Below, one piece after another: positions 53,429 to 62,354 of a stretch of DNA of 64,000 bases. The notes under the pieces are model-generated. The model saw only the letters and a list, made by a program, of their open reading frames with translations, was not told the origin of the DNA and ran no database searches. Each line of letters opens with the position of its first letter. Position 1 is the stretch's first letter. Location: the NCBI GenBank assembly GCA_963800705.1, contig CAWDBV010000008.1:1-64000 (forward strand), read 5' to 3'. Source of the DNA: CAWDBV01 sp963800705. Its GTDB lineage: Bacteria; Actinomycetota; Thermoleophilia; Solirubrobacterales; 70-9. Position numbers and translations under genes: made by a program.

Positions 53429-55129
53429 TCAGAAGAAAGCTCCCCCGCGGTACTCGCCGAACACGTCGCGCATCGCGCCGCAGACCTCGCCGATCGACGC
53501 GCCTTCGCGGAGCGCCTCCTTGATCGGGGGCAGGAGGTTGCCGTCGGCTTCGGCCACCCCGCGAAGCTCATCGAGCTTGGCGTCGACCCTGGCCTGGTCG
53601 CGGTTGGCCTTCCACTTCTCGAGCCGCTCGAGCTGGCGCTTCTCGGACTCGGGATCGACCTTGAGGATGTCGACGTCGTCGACCTGGTCGGTGACGTACT
53701 CGTTGACGCCGACGACGATGTCCTGCTTGGTGCGGTAGCGCTCCTGGTAGGAGGCCGCCGACTCCTCGATCTCCTTCTGCATGAAGTCGAGCGCCTCGAC
53801 CGAGCCGCCGAGCTCGGCGACCTTGTCCATCAGCTCCCAGGAGCGCTCCTCGACCTCGTCGGTGAGCGACTCGATGAAGTAGGAGCCCGCGAACGGGTCC
53901 ACGGAGTCAGCTGCGCCGGATTCATGTGCCAGGACCTGCTGGGTGCGGAGCGCGATCCGCGCCGATCGCTCGGTCGGCAGCGCCAGCGCCTCGTCGAAGC
54001 CGTTCGTGTGCAGCGACTGGGTTCCGCCGCAGACGGCCGCGAAGCCCTGCAGCGCGACGCGGATGATGTTGACCTCTGGCTGCTGGGCCTGGAGGGTGAC
54101 GCCGCCGGTCTGGGTGTGGAAGCGGATCCGCTGCGCGGAGTCCTCGGTGGCGCCGAAGCGCTCGCGCATGATCTTCGCCCACATCCGGCGCACCGCCCGG
54201 AACTTGGCGATCTCCTGGAAGACGTTGTTGTGGCAGTTGAAGAAGAAGGCGAGCCGCTTGCCGAACTCGTTCACGTCGAGGCCTCGGGCGAGGCCGGCCT
54301 CGACGTAGGCGATCGCGTTGGCGAGCGTGAAGGCGACTTCCTGGACCGCCGAGCAGCCCTTCTCGCGCATGTGGTAGCCGGAGATCGAGATCGTGTTCCA
54401 CTTCGGGACGTTCTCGGCGCAGTAGGCGAAAATGTCGGTGGTGAGCCGCATTGTCGGCTCGGGCGGGTAGATGTAGTTGCCGCGCGAGATGTACTCCTTG
54501 AGGACGTCGTTCTGGACCGTGCCGCGGAGCTTCTCCGCCGGGACGCCCTGCTCCTCGCCGACGAGCTCGTAGAGGAGCAGCAGGATCGCGGCGGGGGCGT
54601 TGATCGTCATCGAGGTCGAGACGCCGTCGAGCGGGATCTGGTCGAAGCAGATCCGCATGTCCTCGACGGTGTCGATCGGGACGCCGGTGCGGCCGACCTC
54701 GCCGCGGCAGAGCGGGTCGTCGGAGTCGCGGCCGAGCTGGGTCGGGAGGTCGAATGCCATCGAGAGGCCGGTCGAGCCGTGCTCGGTCAGGTAGCGGTAG
54801 CGCTCGTTGGTGTCCTCGGGGCTTGCGAAGCCGGCGTACTGGCGCATCGTCCAGAGCCGGTCGCGGTACATGCGCTCGTGGATGCCGCGGGTGAACGGAT
54901 AGTCGCCGGGCTCGCCGAGCCGCTGCTCGAGGTCGGGTGCGACATCGCCCTCCTCATAGACGGACTCGATCTCGATCCCCGAGTCGGTGAAGATGCGCTC
55001 GTCGTCGGGACCGACGAGCGGCGCGATGTAGCGGGCGTCCTGGCCGACCGGGGCCGGCGCGTCCGGGACCTTGCCGTCGCCGGACCCGTTCTCGCCTGTC
55101 TTTTGCTGGCTCTTCGCCTTTTGGGCCAT
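53429..55129 (-). CDS. acyl-CoA mutase large subunit (methylmalonyl-CoA mutase, catalytic part only)
   Basis: B12-dependent carbon-skeleton mutase. The ATG at 55129 (MAQKAKSQQKTGENGSGDGK) is preferred over an upstream in-frame start. PFTRGIHERMYRDRLWTMRQ, YAGFASPEDTNERYRYLTEH, STGLSMAFDLPTQLGRDSDD, ISISGYHMREKGCSAVQEVA, FHTQTGGVTLQAQQPEVNII and GGTQSLHTNGFDEALALPTE match the mutase barrel. The protein ends at 566 residues, without the DxHxxG cobalamin-binding domain, so a separate small subunit is needed and is not in the window. Methylmalonyl- versus hydroxyisobutyryl-CoA specificity is not settled; FHTQTGG would fit methylmalonyl-type enzymes. Confidence 0.9.
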   Translation of the reverse strand: MAQKAKSQQKTGENGSGDGKVPDAPAPVGQDARYIAPLVGPDDERIFTDSGIEIESVYEEGDVAPDLEQRLGEPGDYPFTRGIHERMYRDRLWTMRQYAGFASPEDTNERYRYLTEHGSTGLSMAFDLPTQLGRDSDDPLCRGEVGRTGVPIDTVEDMRICFDQIPLDGVSTSMTINAPAAILLLLYELVGEEQGVPAEKLRGTVQNDVLKEYISRGNYIYPPEPTMRLTTDIFAYCAENVPKWNTISISGYHMREKGCSAVQEVAFTLANAIAYVEAGLARGLDVNEFGKRLAFFFNCHNNVFQEIAKFRAVRRMWAKIMRERFGATEDSAQRIRFHTQTGGVTLQAQQPEVNIIRVALQGFAAVCGGTQSLHTNGFDEALALPTERSARIALRTQQVLAHESGAADSVDPFAGSYFIESLTDEVEERSWELMDKVAELGGSVEALDFMQKEIEESAASYQERYRTKQDIVVGVNEYVTDQVDDVDILKVDPESEKRQLERLEKWKANRDQARVDAKLDELRGVAEADGNLLPPIKEALREGASIGEVCGAMRDVFGEYRGGAFF

Positions 55130-55203
55130 GCACGCCCAAGGATACGGACGAACGGCCACCTGCCTGCATTCGAGGCGGCCGCGTCGCGGTACCCTCGCCA
55201 GCG

Positions 55204-56293
55204 ATGGAATCCCCGCAACCCGGAATGAACGGGCGCAGCAACGGACTGGCGCCCAAGGCCCCGAAGGAGGGGCAACTGGTGCTGGTCACCGGCGGCGCCG
55301 GCTACATCGGCTGCGTGCTCAGCGAGGCGCTGCTCGCGCGCGGCTACGGGGTGCGAATCCTCGACACGATGTGGTGGGGAGAGGAGCCGCTGACCGGGCT
55401 CAAGGACCGGGTCGAGCTCGTCACCGGGGACGTCCGCGAGCTGCCGCCGTCGGCCCTCGACGGCGTCGACGGGGTAATCCACCTCGCCGGCCTCTCCAAC
55501 GACCCGACCGCCGAGTACGACCCGTCGGCCAACTGGCAGATGAATGCACTCGCGACCGAGACGCTCGGCCAGGAGTGCGTCAGCAAGGGAATCGAGCGGC
55601 TGCGTCTTCGCGTCCTCGTGCTCCCTCTATGACGGCATCCCCGCCGGCATGCACGACGAGACCGCGGCGGTCGAGCCCCGCGGCGCCTACGCGGAGTCGA
55701 AGCACTACGGCGAGCAGAAGCTGCTCGAGCTGGTCGACCAGGGGCTCTGCCCGGCGATCACCCGCAACGGGACCGTCTACGGCCACAGCCCGCGGATGCG
55801 CTTCGACCTCGTCGTCAACACCTTCGTCAAGGACGCGCTGCTCAGCGAGCGGCTGCTGCTGCACGGCGGCGGCTGGATGTGGCGGCCGCTGGTCGACGTC
55901 CGCGACGCCGCCGACGCGCTGATCTGCCTGCTCGAGGCACCGGCCGAGAAGGTGCGCGGCGAGGTCTTCAACGTCCTTCACTCGAATTACCAGATCCGCG
56001 AGCTGGCGATGCTGGTCGCGGGATCGGTGCAGCTGCTCGGCCGCGAAGTGAGGCTCGAGGAGGTGCCGGCGCCGGAGGGGATCAACCGTGACTACGAGTG
56101 CTCGAACGCAAAGCTCGCCGGGCTTGGCTTCATCCCCAACCGCTCGGTCGTGCAGGCGGTCTCAGACCTGCTCGAATCGATCGACGTCGACGACCACGAG
56201 ATGCTGAACGACCCCCGTCACTACAACATCCGCTGGCTCGAGCAGATGCAGGAAATGACGCCGCGGGTGGAGAAATTTGGCTCGGCTCTCTAG
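55204..56293 (+). CDS. NAD-dependent epimerase/dehydratase (SDR extended, frameshifted)
   Basis: ATG 55204. QLVLVTGGAGYIGCVLSEAL is the TGGAGYIG cofactor loop, VDGVIHLAGLSNDPTAEYDP the HLAG block. A one-base insertion near 55608 shifts ERL to VFASSCSLYDGIPAGM (catalytic Ser), then AYAESKHYGEQKLLELVDQG (YxxxK, with Y in HYGEQK), RNGTVYGHSPRMRFDLVVNT and PLVDVRDAADALICLLEAPA. About 363 residues. Extended SDRs of this kind make UDP/dTDP/GDP-sugar precursors. Its stop overlaps the start of the next gene by 17 bp. Confidence 0.87.
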
Positions 56294-56735
56294 AGCAGCG
56301 ATCGCACTCGGTGTGGTCTCGCTCGCGCTTCCGGCGAGCGCGGGCGCTGCCGCGACGCGCGCCGAATACGTCGCCCAGGCGGACCCGGTATGCGCGGTCG
56401 CCACCAAGGAGATCGACGCTGCCGGCAAGGGCGCGCTCTCGAATCTGAAAAAGCTCAAGTTCAAGGCGGCCGCACGCGAATATCTCGCCGCCGCAAGAGC
56501 GTTCGATGAATCGATCGCATCGTTGCGGCTGATCGCGCCTCCGGCGGCGGACGCGGCGCTGATCGACCGCTGGCTGCGAAAGCAGAGCGAGACCGCGGCG
56601 GTCATCCGGCGCGCCGCCAAGCTCGCGCGCCAGAAGCGGGTTCGGGAGCTCTCGCGCGCGGGCGAGCGCAGCGTCAAGCTGGCGGAGGAGTCGGCGCGCG
56701 TGGTGGCCGGCTTCGGCTTTCAGGCCTGCGCGTAG
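56277..56735 (+). CDS. small secreted helical protein of unknown function
   Basis: TTG 56277, 152 residues. RLSRAAIALGVVSLALPASA is a signal peptide with cleavage likely after ASA/GAA. The mature part is nearly all helix (EYVAQADPVCAVATKEIDAA; LKKLKFKAAAREYLAAARAF; RWLRKQSETAAVIRRAAKLA), with two cysteines (PVCAV near residue 39 and FQAC at the end) that could form a disulfide. Resembles lineage-specific exported proteins of Thermoleophilia; no function known. Convergent with rfbC (16-bp overlap). Confidence 0.65.
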   Translation: MARLSRAAIALGVVSLALPASAGAAATRAEYVAQADPVCAVATKEIDAAGKGALSNLKKLKFKAAAREYLAAARAFDESIASLRLIAPPAADAALIDRWLRKQSETAAVIRRAAKLARQKRVRELSRAGERSVKLAEESARVVAGFGFQACA

Positions 56736-57280
56736 ACGAACGGGAGCTCGTCGGCGATCTCGCTGAGCTTCGGGGCGCTGGCATCGCGCTCTGAGGGGAT
56801 CAGCTCGACGTCGGGCCACTCGATCCCGATCTCAGGGTCGTTGTAGGCGATGCCGCGCTCGAGCTCGCCGTCGTAGTAGGCGGACTGCTTGTAGAGGACG
56901 TCGGCGATCTCGCTGGTGACGCAGAACCCGTGCGCGAAGCCGACCGGCGCATAGATCGCGTGCAGGTTCTCGTCATCGAGCTCGTAGGCCTCCCACTCGC
57001 CGTAGGTCGGCGAGCCCTTGCGGAGGTCGACGAGCACGTCGACGATCGAGCCACGCCCGCAGCGGACCAGCTTCGCGACCCCGTCTCCGACCTGGAAGTG
57101 CATGCCGCGGACGATCCCTTGCGAGGAGCGCGAGTGGTTGTCCTGCACGAACTCGTCGTTGATGCCGAGGTCGGCGTAGAGGTTCTTGCGATAGGTCTCG
57201 TGAAAGAAGCCGCGCTCGTCCGGATGGACGGTCGGCTTGATCAGGACCGGACCTTCGAGCCTTGTCTCGAGCTGCTCCAC
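56720..57280 (-). CDS. rfbC: dTDP-4-dehydrorhamnose 3,5-epimerase
   Basis: Third step of dTDP-L-rhamnose synthesis. GTG 57280, 186 residues. LEGPVLIKPTVHPDERGFFH, NDEFVQDNHSRSSQGIVRGM (NHSxSxxGxxRGxH), VRCGRGSIVDVLVDLRKGSP, YAPVGFAHGFCVTSEIADVL (P-GFAHGF with catalytic His) and YNDPEIGIEWPDVELIPSER match RmlC. The sequence is full length. RmlA, B and D are not in the window. Lies 10 bp behind the stop of the glycosyltransferase at 57291, same direction. Confidence 0.95.
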   Translation of the reverse strand: MEQLETRLEGPVLIKPTVHPDERGFFHETYRKNLYADLGINDEFVQDNHSRSSQGIVRGMHFQVGDGVAKLVRCGRGSIVDVLVDLRKGSPTYGEWEAYELDDENLHAIYAPVGFAHGFCVTSEIADVLYKQSAYYDGELERGIAYNDPEIGIEWPDVELIPSERDASAPKLSEIADELPFVYAQA

Positions 57281-57290
57281 CCGCGGCAAT

Positions 57291-59234
57291 CTAGCGGCGG
57301 GCCGCGGACATGCCCTCGTCCGGATCGCCTGAGAACAACGCCGGCGAGCGCTCGGCGATCGCCTCGCGGGCATCGCCGACCGAGAGGTTGGTGAGCGTGA
57401 TCATCGATCCGGCCGAGAGCCGGTAGCGGGCGACGATCTCGGCGACGTGGGCCGCGCGCTCGCCCGCCTCCGCGACCCGGCACCAGAGGTCATAGTCCTC
57501 CCAGCCGTAGATGCGGCGGTCCTCGATGTAGCCGCCGAGCTGCTGCAGCGTCTCGCGGCGGATCAGCGCCAGCGCGTCGATGTAGTTCTCCTCGACCAGC
57601 CGCTCGGGCTCCCAGCCGAAGTAGCCCGAGAGACCGACCGGGCCGTTTCGGTCGAACTGCTCGAGGATCCCGTAGGCGAAGGCTGCCTTGGGATCGTTGT
57701 CGAGCGCTTCTGTGAGCCGCTCGAGGCAGTTCGGGTAGAGCTCGTTGTCGGCGTCGAGGACGAGCACGTACTCGCCGCGTGCCCTCTCCACCGCCGTGTT
57801 GCGGGCCGCGGGAAGGCCGCGGTTGACCGGGTGGCGGACGAGCAGCGCCGCGCGTTCGGGGTTTGCCTCGATCCAGTCCTCCACGACCTTGCCCGAGCCG
57901 TCGGTGGAGCCGTCATCGCAGACGACCAGCTCCCAGTCGCCGAAGCGCTGGTCCTTTACCGAGTCAAGCGCGCCGGCGATGTGGCCGGCGTGGTTGTAGA
58001 GGGCGCAGATCACGGTTACCTGCGGAGCGGGCCGGTCGTACGAGGGACTCCGACTCACATCCTCGGCCTCGGCATCCGGGGGGATGTCGGCCTCCATCGC
58101 CCGGGCACGGCGCTGCAGGTCCATGAGATCGAGTTGGAGCTCCTTGATCGCGCCGTTCAGCACCCACCGGCCGCCGTCTCCCCGATCGGGCGCCGCGGTG
58201 CGATAGACGCGGTCGGTCGTCATCCGGGCCCTCCACGATGCGGCGCGCTGGAAACGGTTCGCGACCACCCAGGCTTTCGAGCGCAGGAAGCGGGGCTGCC
58301 TGGCGGCCGGGAGCCGCTCGGCGGTTTCCATTAGCCGCTCGGCCGAGCGCCGAAGCGGCATCCGGTCGCGGATCGTCTCGTAGGCGCCGCGCGCGACCTG
58401 CCGGCGGCGCGCCTCGTCGAGCGCGAGCTCGACCGCCAGGTGGCCGAGCTCGGGCACCTCTCCCTCGAGGAAGTCGACCCCCGGCTTCATCGGCTCGACG
58501 AAGGTCGAGCGCTCGCTGACCAGCGCCGCGCCGGTGTGGGCGGTCTCGAGAACCCGCTGCCACTCGAAGTAGAGATCGACGTCGCGATGCAGGTTGAGCA
58601 CCACCTTCGAGCGGGCGAGCAGATCGAACTTCTCGTCGCCGGCGACGAAGCTCGGCGATCCGGGGACGTTGGGGCGAGTACCGTCGTAGATCGTCAGCCG
58701 GGTGCGGACGCGGCTGAGCTCCTCCGAGTACGAGGAGAGCGCCTCGAGCCGACGGGGGGTCGCGGTGCCGAGGAAGAAGACGTCGATGTCGCGCTCGCGT
58801 TGCTCGTCGTAGCGGTCCCAGTGGGTCGAGTAGCCGAGCGGCAGATGCTCGACCGGAAGCCCGATCCGCCGGTATGCGCGCACCGCGAGCATGTTGATGT
58901 CGAACAGCGCACCGGCTTCGGCGGCGACCCCGACGTTGAGCCGGAAGTGCTCTCCACCCGGCTGCTCGGCGGTGATGAAGATCGTCCGCGCGAGCATCTC
59001 GTCGCCGGGCCAGGCTCCGTTGTCGCGCCCGGTGATCGGATCGACGTTGACGGCGCGGTACTCGTGCGGCGGCAGGAGCACGAACGCCTGCCCGGGCTCG
59101 GGCTCGTCGGGGAAACCCTCGAGGCTGATCGAAGCCGTGCCGCCGGCGGCGTTGATCTCAGCGCAGAAGAGCTCTGCCATCTCCTTGAAGAAGGCGTTCT
59201 GCTTCGGCGAGACGACGAAGACGATCTCGCTCAC
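57291..59234 (-). CDS. two-domain glycosyltransferase: GT4/CgeB-like + GT2 (copy A)
   Basis: GTG 59234 overlaps the stop of copy B (GTGA). Residues about 1-340 form a GT-B-like half resembling CgeB/Glyco_trans_1_2 proteins (SEIVFVVSPKQNAFFKEMAE, AEQPGGEHFRLNVGVAAEAG, VLNLHRDVDLYFEWQRVLET, GAALVSERSTFVEPMKPGVD). Then PQVTVICALYNHAGHIAGAL and WELVVCDDGSTDGSGKVVED open a GT2 half with VLVLDADNELYPNCLERLTE and EDRRIYGWEDYDLWCRVAEA. 647 residues. The whole GT2 coding part is identical to copy B. Likely adds two sugars to the surface glycan. Confidence 0.87.
   Translation of the reverse strand: MSEIVFVVSPKQNAFFKEMAELFCAEINAAGGTASISLEGFPDEPEPGQAFVLLPPHEYRAVNVDPITGRDNGAWPGDEMLARTIFITAEQPGGEHFRLNVGVAAEAGALFDINMLAVRAYRRIGLPVEHLPLGYSTHWDRYDEQRERDIDVFFLGTATPRRLEALSSYSEELSRVRTRLTIYDGTRPNVPGSPSFVAGDEKFDLLARSKVVLNLHRDVDLYFEWQRVLETAHTGAALVSERSTFVEPMKPGVDFLEGEVPELGHLAVELALDEARRRQVARGAYETIRDRMPLRRSAERLMETAERLPAARQPRFLRSKAWVVANRFQRAASWRARMTTDRVYRTAAPDRGDGGRWVLNGAIKELQLDLMDLQRRARAMEADIPPDAEAEDVSRSPSYDRPAPQVTVICALYNHAGHIAGALDSVKDQRFGDWELVVCDDGSTDGSGKVVEDWIEANPERAALLVRHPVNRGLPAARNTAVERARGEYVLVLDADNELYPNCLERLTEALDNDPKAAFAYGILEQFDRNGPVGLSGYFGWEPERLVEENYIDALALIRRETLQQLGGYIEDRRIYGWEDYDLWCRVAEAGERAAHVAEIVARYRLSAGSMITLTNLSVGDAREAIAERSPALFSGDPDEGMSAARR
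57333..58016. repeat. 684-bp direct repeat, copy 1
   Basis: Matches 59327-60010 base for base as far as I can compare by eye (offset 1994). It covers the GT2 domain of copy A, from the ALYNHAG block to the shared C-terminus SPALF. Flanking DNA differs at once on both sides. Confidence 0.93.
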
Positions 59235-61174
59235 GCGCTCTCCTTCCCGCCCTTCGATGCGATGAAGGCGAGCGCCTTCTCGGCACCGCGCCGCGGGCGG
59301 TCGAGATCGGCGAGGTTGTGCCCTTCGAACAACGCCGGCGAGCGCTCGGCGATCGCCTCGCGGGCATCGCCGACCGAGAGGTTGGTGAGCGTGATCATCG
59401 ATCCGGCCGAGAGCCGGTAGCGGGCGACGATCTCGGCGACGTGGGCCGCGCGCTCGCCCGCCTCCGCGACCCGGCACCAGAGGTCATAGTCCTCCCAGCC
59501 GTAGATGCGGCGGTCCTCGATGTAGCCGCCGAGCTGCTGCAGCGTCTCGCGGCGGATCAGCGCCAGCGCGTCGATGTAGTTCTCCTCGACCAGCCGCTCG
59601 GGCTCCCAGCCGAAGTAGCCCGAGAGACCGACCGGGCCGTTTCGGTCGAACTGCTCGAGGATCCCGTAGGCGAAGGCTGCCTTGGGATCGTTGTCGAGCG
59701 CTTCTGTGAGCCGCTCGAGGCAGTTCGGGTAGAGCTCGTTGTCGGCGTCGAGGACGAGCACGTACTCGCCGCGTGCCCTCTCCACCGCCGTGTTGCGGGC
59801 CGCGGGAAGGCCGCGGTTGACCGGGTGGCGGACGAGCAGCGCCGCGCGTTCGGGGTTTGCCTCGATCCAGTCCTCCACGACCTTGCCCGAGCCGTCGGTG
59901 GAGCCGTCATCGCAGACGACCAGCTCCCAGTCGCCGAAGCGCTGGTCCTTTACCGAGTCAAGCGCGCCGGCGATGTGGCCGGCGTGGTTGTAGAGGGCGC
60001 AGATCACGGTGACGCGCGGGGCGGTCTCGGCGTGGGCGGGGCTCGACTTCACAGTCTCCACCTCGGGGAGCGGGCCTTCGCGGTGGCGCTCGGCGGCGAG
60101 CCCGTCGAGGCGCCGGCGCAGGTTCATCGCCTCCAGCCTCGCCTTTTTCAACGCCATGATCCCCGCCATAACGCCGTTGTCGGTCCCGCCGGGGGGCGCG
60201 AGAATCTCGCGCAGCGGGGTCTCGAACGGCCGCGAGCGGATCCGGCGCGTCGCGCTCCAGCCCGTGGGCAGCGGCCTGTCGGCAACCTCCTCGGCGGCAG
60301 CGGCGAGCTTCTCGGCCGAGCGGCGCAGCGGCATCCGCTCCTTGATGAAGTCGAGCGCGCTGGCTGCTATCCGCCGGCGCTCGTCCTCGTCGGTGAGCAG
60401 GCGCTCGGCGACGTGATGGATCGAAGCCGGGTGGGCGAAGAGAAGGTGCTCGCCGGGGACCAGCGGCTCGTAGTCGCGCGAGAGCTCGCTGACCACCACC
60501 GCGCCGCAATGGATCGCCTCGAGCACCCGCATCCACTCGAAGTAGGGCTCCCAGCCGCGGTGAAGGTTGATCACCACCCGGGTTCGCGCAAGCAGGCCGA
60601 GCTTCTCGTCCCTCGCCACAAGCCCCGGCAGCGCGTCGACCTGCGGAAGCTGGGTGTCGGCCATCAGCAGCTGCGAACGGAAGCGGGCCAGCATCGACCC
60701 GTACTCGGCGAGCATCCGCACCCGGCGCTCGGTCGCGCCACCGAGGAAGAGAAGGTCGAGCTCGCGGCTCTGGGAGGCGGGCCGCTCCCAGGCCTCGGTA
60801 TAGCCGAGCGGAAGGTGCTCCGCCGAGATCCCGCGCTCTCGCTGCAGCTTTGCCCCCCTCACATTGATGTCGAAGACGGCGCCCGACTTGGCGGCGATCC
60901 GGGTTGCACCCTCGAACCAGCTGGTGCCAGCCTGCTCGGTGCAGATGCAGATTGTGCGCGCCAGCGGCTGCACCGGCACGCCGCTGTGCCCCCACTGGAT
61001 CAGATGCTCGTGGGGAGCGAGCAAGACGTAGGCGCGCCCTTTTTCCGGTGTCGGAAACCCGTCGCTGAACGCCGTCTTGACGCCGAGCAGCTGCAGCTCA
61101 CGGCTGAACGCCGAGGCCATCTCCTCGAAGAAACGGTTGTGCATCGGCGCCTGAACGAAGACGATCTCGGTCAC
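59231..61174 (-). CDS. two-domain glycosyltransferase: GT4/CgeB-like + GT2 (copy B)
   Basis: GTG 61174, about 647 residues. The N-terminal half is homologous to but clearly diverged from copy A (TEIVFVQAPMHNRFFEEMAS, ICTEQAGTSWFEGATRIAAK, VVINLHRGWEPYFEWMRVLE, GAVVVSELSRDYEPLVPGEH). A variable linker precedes the GT2 half, which is identical to that of copy A for 228 codons (ICALYNHAGHIAGALDSVKD to SVGDAREAIAERSPALF). The tail then differs (EGHNLADLDRPRRGAEKALA). Coupled to copy A by a GTGA overlap. The two differ mainly in the acceptor-side half, suggesting different linkages with the same second sugar. Confidence 0.87.
   Translation of the reverse strand: MTEIVFVQAPMHNRFFEEMASAFSRELQLLGVKTAFSDGFPTPEKGRAYVLLAPHEHLIQWGHSGVPVQPLARTICICTEQAGTSWFEGATRIAAKSGAVFDINVRGAKLQRERGISAEHLPLGYTEAWERPASQSRELDLLFLGGATERRVRMLAEYGSMLARFRSQLLMADTQLPQVDALPGLVARDEKLGLLARTRVVINLHRGWEPYFEWMRVLEAIHCGAVVVSELSRDYEPLVPGEHLLFAHPASIHHVAERLLTDEDERRRIAASALDFIKERMPLRRSAEKLAAAAEEVADRPLPTGWSATRRIRSRPFETPLREILAPPGGTDNGVMAGIMALKKARLEAMNLRRRLDGLAAERHREGPLPEVETVKSSPAHAETAPRVTVICALYNHAGHIAGALDSVKDQRFGDWELVVCDDGSTDGSGKVVEDWIEANPERAALLVRHPVNRGLPAARNTAVERARGEYVLVLDADNELYPNCLERLTEALDNDPKAAFAYGILEQFDRNGPVGLSGYFGWEPERLVEENYIDALALIRRETLQQLGGYIEDRRIYGWEDYDLWCRVAEAGERAAHVAEIVARYRLSAGSMITLTNLSVGDAREAIAERSPALFEGHNLADLDRPRRGAEKALAFIASKGGKESA
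59327..60010. repeat. 684-bp direct repeat, copy 2
   Basis: Second copy of the repeat at 57333-58016, in the same orientation, 1.3 kb apart (start to start 1994 bp). No length or base difference was found. Recombination between the two would delete one hybrid gene and leave a single in-frame glycosyltransferase. Confidence 0.93.
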
Positions 61175-61232
61175 GGGCAGGATCGTAGGGCCACCTGCAC
61201 GGTGGCGTGAAGGCATCCCTACAGTAAGCGCC

Positions 61233-62327
61233 ATGGAACCGACCGCGAACGAGACGGCCGGCGAGAAGGCCCCGGAGAAGGCGATCGATCTCGGCGGGCA
61301 CCGCGAAGGCCATCCCGAGCGCCTTGACCGCGGCGCGCACGGCAACACGCTGGTCGAGGCCGAGCACCTCGGCCGCTACCGCTGGATCGCGACCCAGGCG
61401 GAGGGCAAACGGGTCCTCGACGCCGGCTGCGGGACCGGCTACGGCACCGAGCTGCTCGCCGAAGCAGGCGCGAAGACGGTCACCGGCGTCGACCTCGCCG
61501 AGGACGTGCTCGACGCGGTCCGCCCGCGGATGCCAGACAACGTCAGCCTCGAGGCCGCCGACCTCCACGACCTTCCGTTCGAGGACGACAGCTTCGACCT
61601 GATCGTCTGCTTCGAGGTGCTTGAGCATCTCGAGCGTCCCGAGGACGGGATCGACGAGCTCACGCGCGTGCTCGCCGACGGCGGCGTGCTAGCGATCTCC
61701 TCGCCGAACCACTCGGTCTTCCCGCAGGGCAACCCCCACCACGTCCACGAGTACGTGCCCGACGAGCTCCGCGATTCGCTCAAGCGCCGGCTGGGAAACG
61801 TCCGCCTGGTTCGCCAGCACGCCTGGGCCTCCTCGGCGATCCTCGGCGACGACGAGCTCGCCGCCAACAACGCCACGCCGGTCGAGTCGCAGATCTCCAA
61901 GACGGGTGCGATCGAGCCCGGCCAGGAGATCTTCACGCTCGCGCTCGCATCCGACGGCGAGCTCCCCGAGGTTCCGAACACGGTCGTGATCGGACCGGCG
62001 ATCGATCAGAAGGCCGATGTCGAAACCCATCACGCGGTCAGGGAGCACAACGAGCAGCTCTGGGAGCAGCGGCGCCGCTACGAGCAGACCCGCGACGAGC
62101 TCGAAGAGGTGCGCAAGCGGCTCACCGAGGCCGAACAGGAGCTCGCCGACCTGCCGGCGATCTACGGCGAGCGGGTCGCGCTCGACGCGATCACCTCATC
62201 GGTGAGCTGGCGGGTCACCGCGCCGCTGCGCAAGCTCAAGGCGCTGATCGGCACCGGCGCACCCCCTGCGAGGCGGCGCTTCAAGTCGCTGCTCGCGACC
62301 GTGCTCTACAGGCTTCGCAACCGGTAA
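61233..62327 (+). CDS. SAM methyltransferase with C-terminal coiled coil and SWR-x-TAPLR tail
   Basis: ATG 61233, 364 residues, intact. NTLVEAEHLGRYRWIATQAE precedes motif I (VLDAGCGTGYGTELLAEAGA), DLAEDVLDAVRPRMPDNVSL, SFDLIVCFEVLEHLERPEDG (motif II) and LADGGVLAISSPNHSVFPQG. Residues about 255-310 form a coiled coil (REHNEQLWEQRRRYEQTRDE). The end ITSSVSWRVTAPLRKLKALI is a tail I have seen at the end of many coiled-coil glycan enzymes. Divergent from copy B and convergent with the exporter permease. Confidence 0.87.
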   Translation: MEPTANETAGEKAPEKAIDLGGHREGHPERLDRGAHGNTLVEAEHLGRYRWIATQAEGKRVLDAGCGTGYGTELLAEAGAKTVTGVDLAEDVLDAVRPRMPDNVSLEAADLHDLPFEDDSFDLIVCFEVLEHLERPEDGIDELTRVLADGGVLAISSPNHSVFPQGNPHHVHEYVPDELRDSLKRRLGNVRLVRQHAWASSAILGDDELAANNATPVESQISKTGAIEPGQEIFTLALASDGELPEVPNTVVIGPAIDQKADVETHHAVREHNEQLWEQRRRYEQTRDELEEVRKRLTEAEQELADLPAIYGERVALDAITSSVSWRVTAPLRKLKALIGTGAPPARRRFKSLLATVLYRLRNR

Positions 62328-62335
62328 ACGGTTTC

Positions 62336-62354
62336 GCGGCCACGGGGTGGCCGC
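62336..62354. terminator. bidirectional hairpin between convergent genes
   Basis: GCGGCCAC (62336-62343) and GTGGCCGC (62347-62354) are perfect 8-bp inverted arms around GGG, in the 26-bp gap between the methyltransferase stop (62327) and the permease stop (62354). It can end transcripts from both sides. No T-run. Confidence 0.65.

Noticed and set aside
57333..60010. Repeat as an insertion sequence or transposon pair
   Set aside because: The repeat is wholly within glycosyltransferase coding sequence and has no transposase, terminal inverted repeats or target duplications.
59318..61210. A 630-codon plus-strand open frame opposite copy B
   Set aside because: Antisense of the glycosyltransferase; the same frame opposite copy A is repeated only because the DNA is duplicated.
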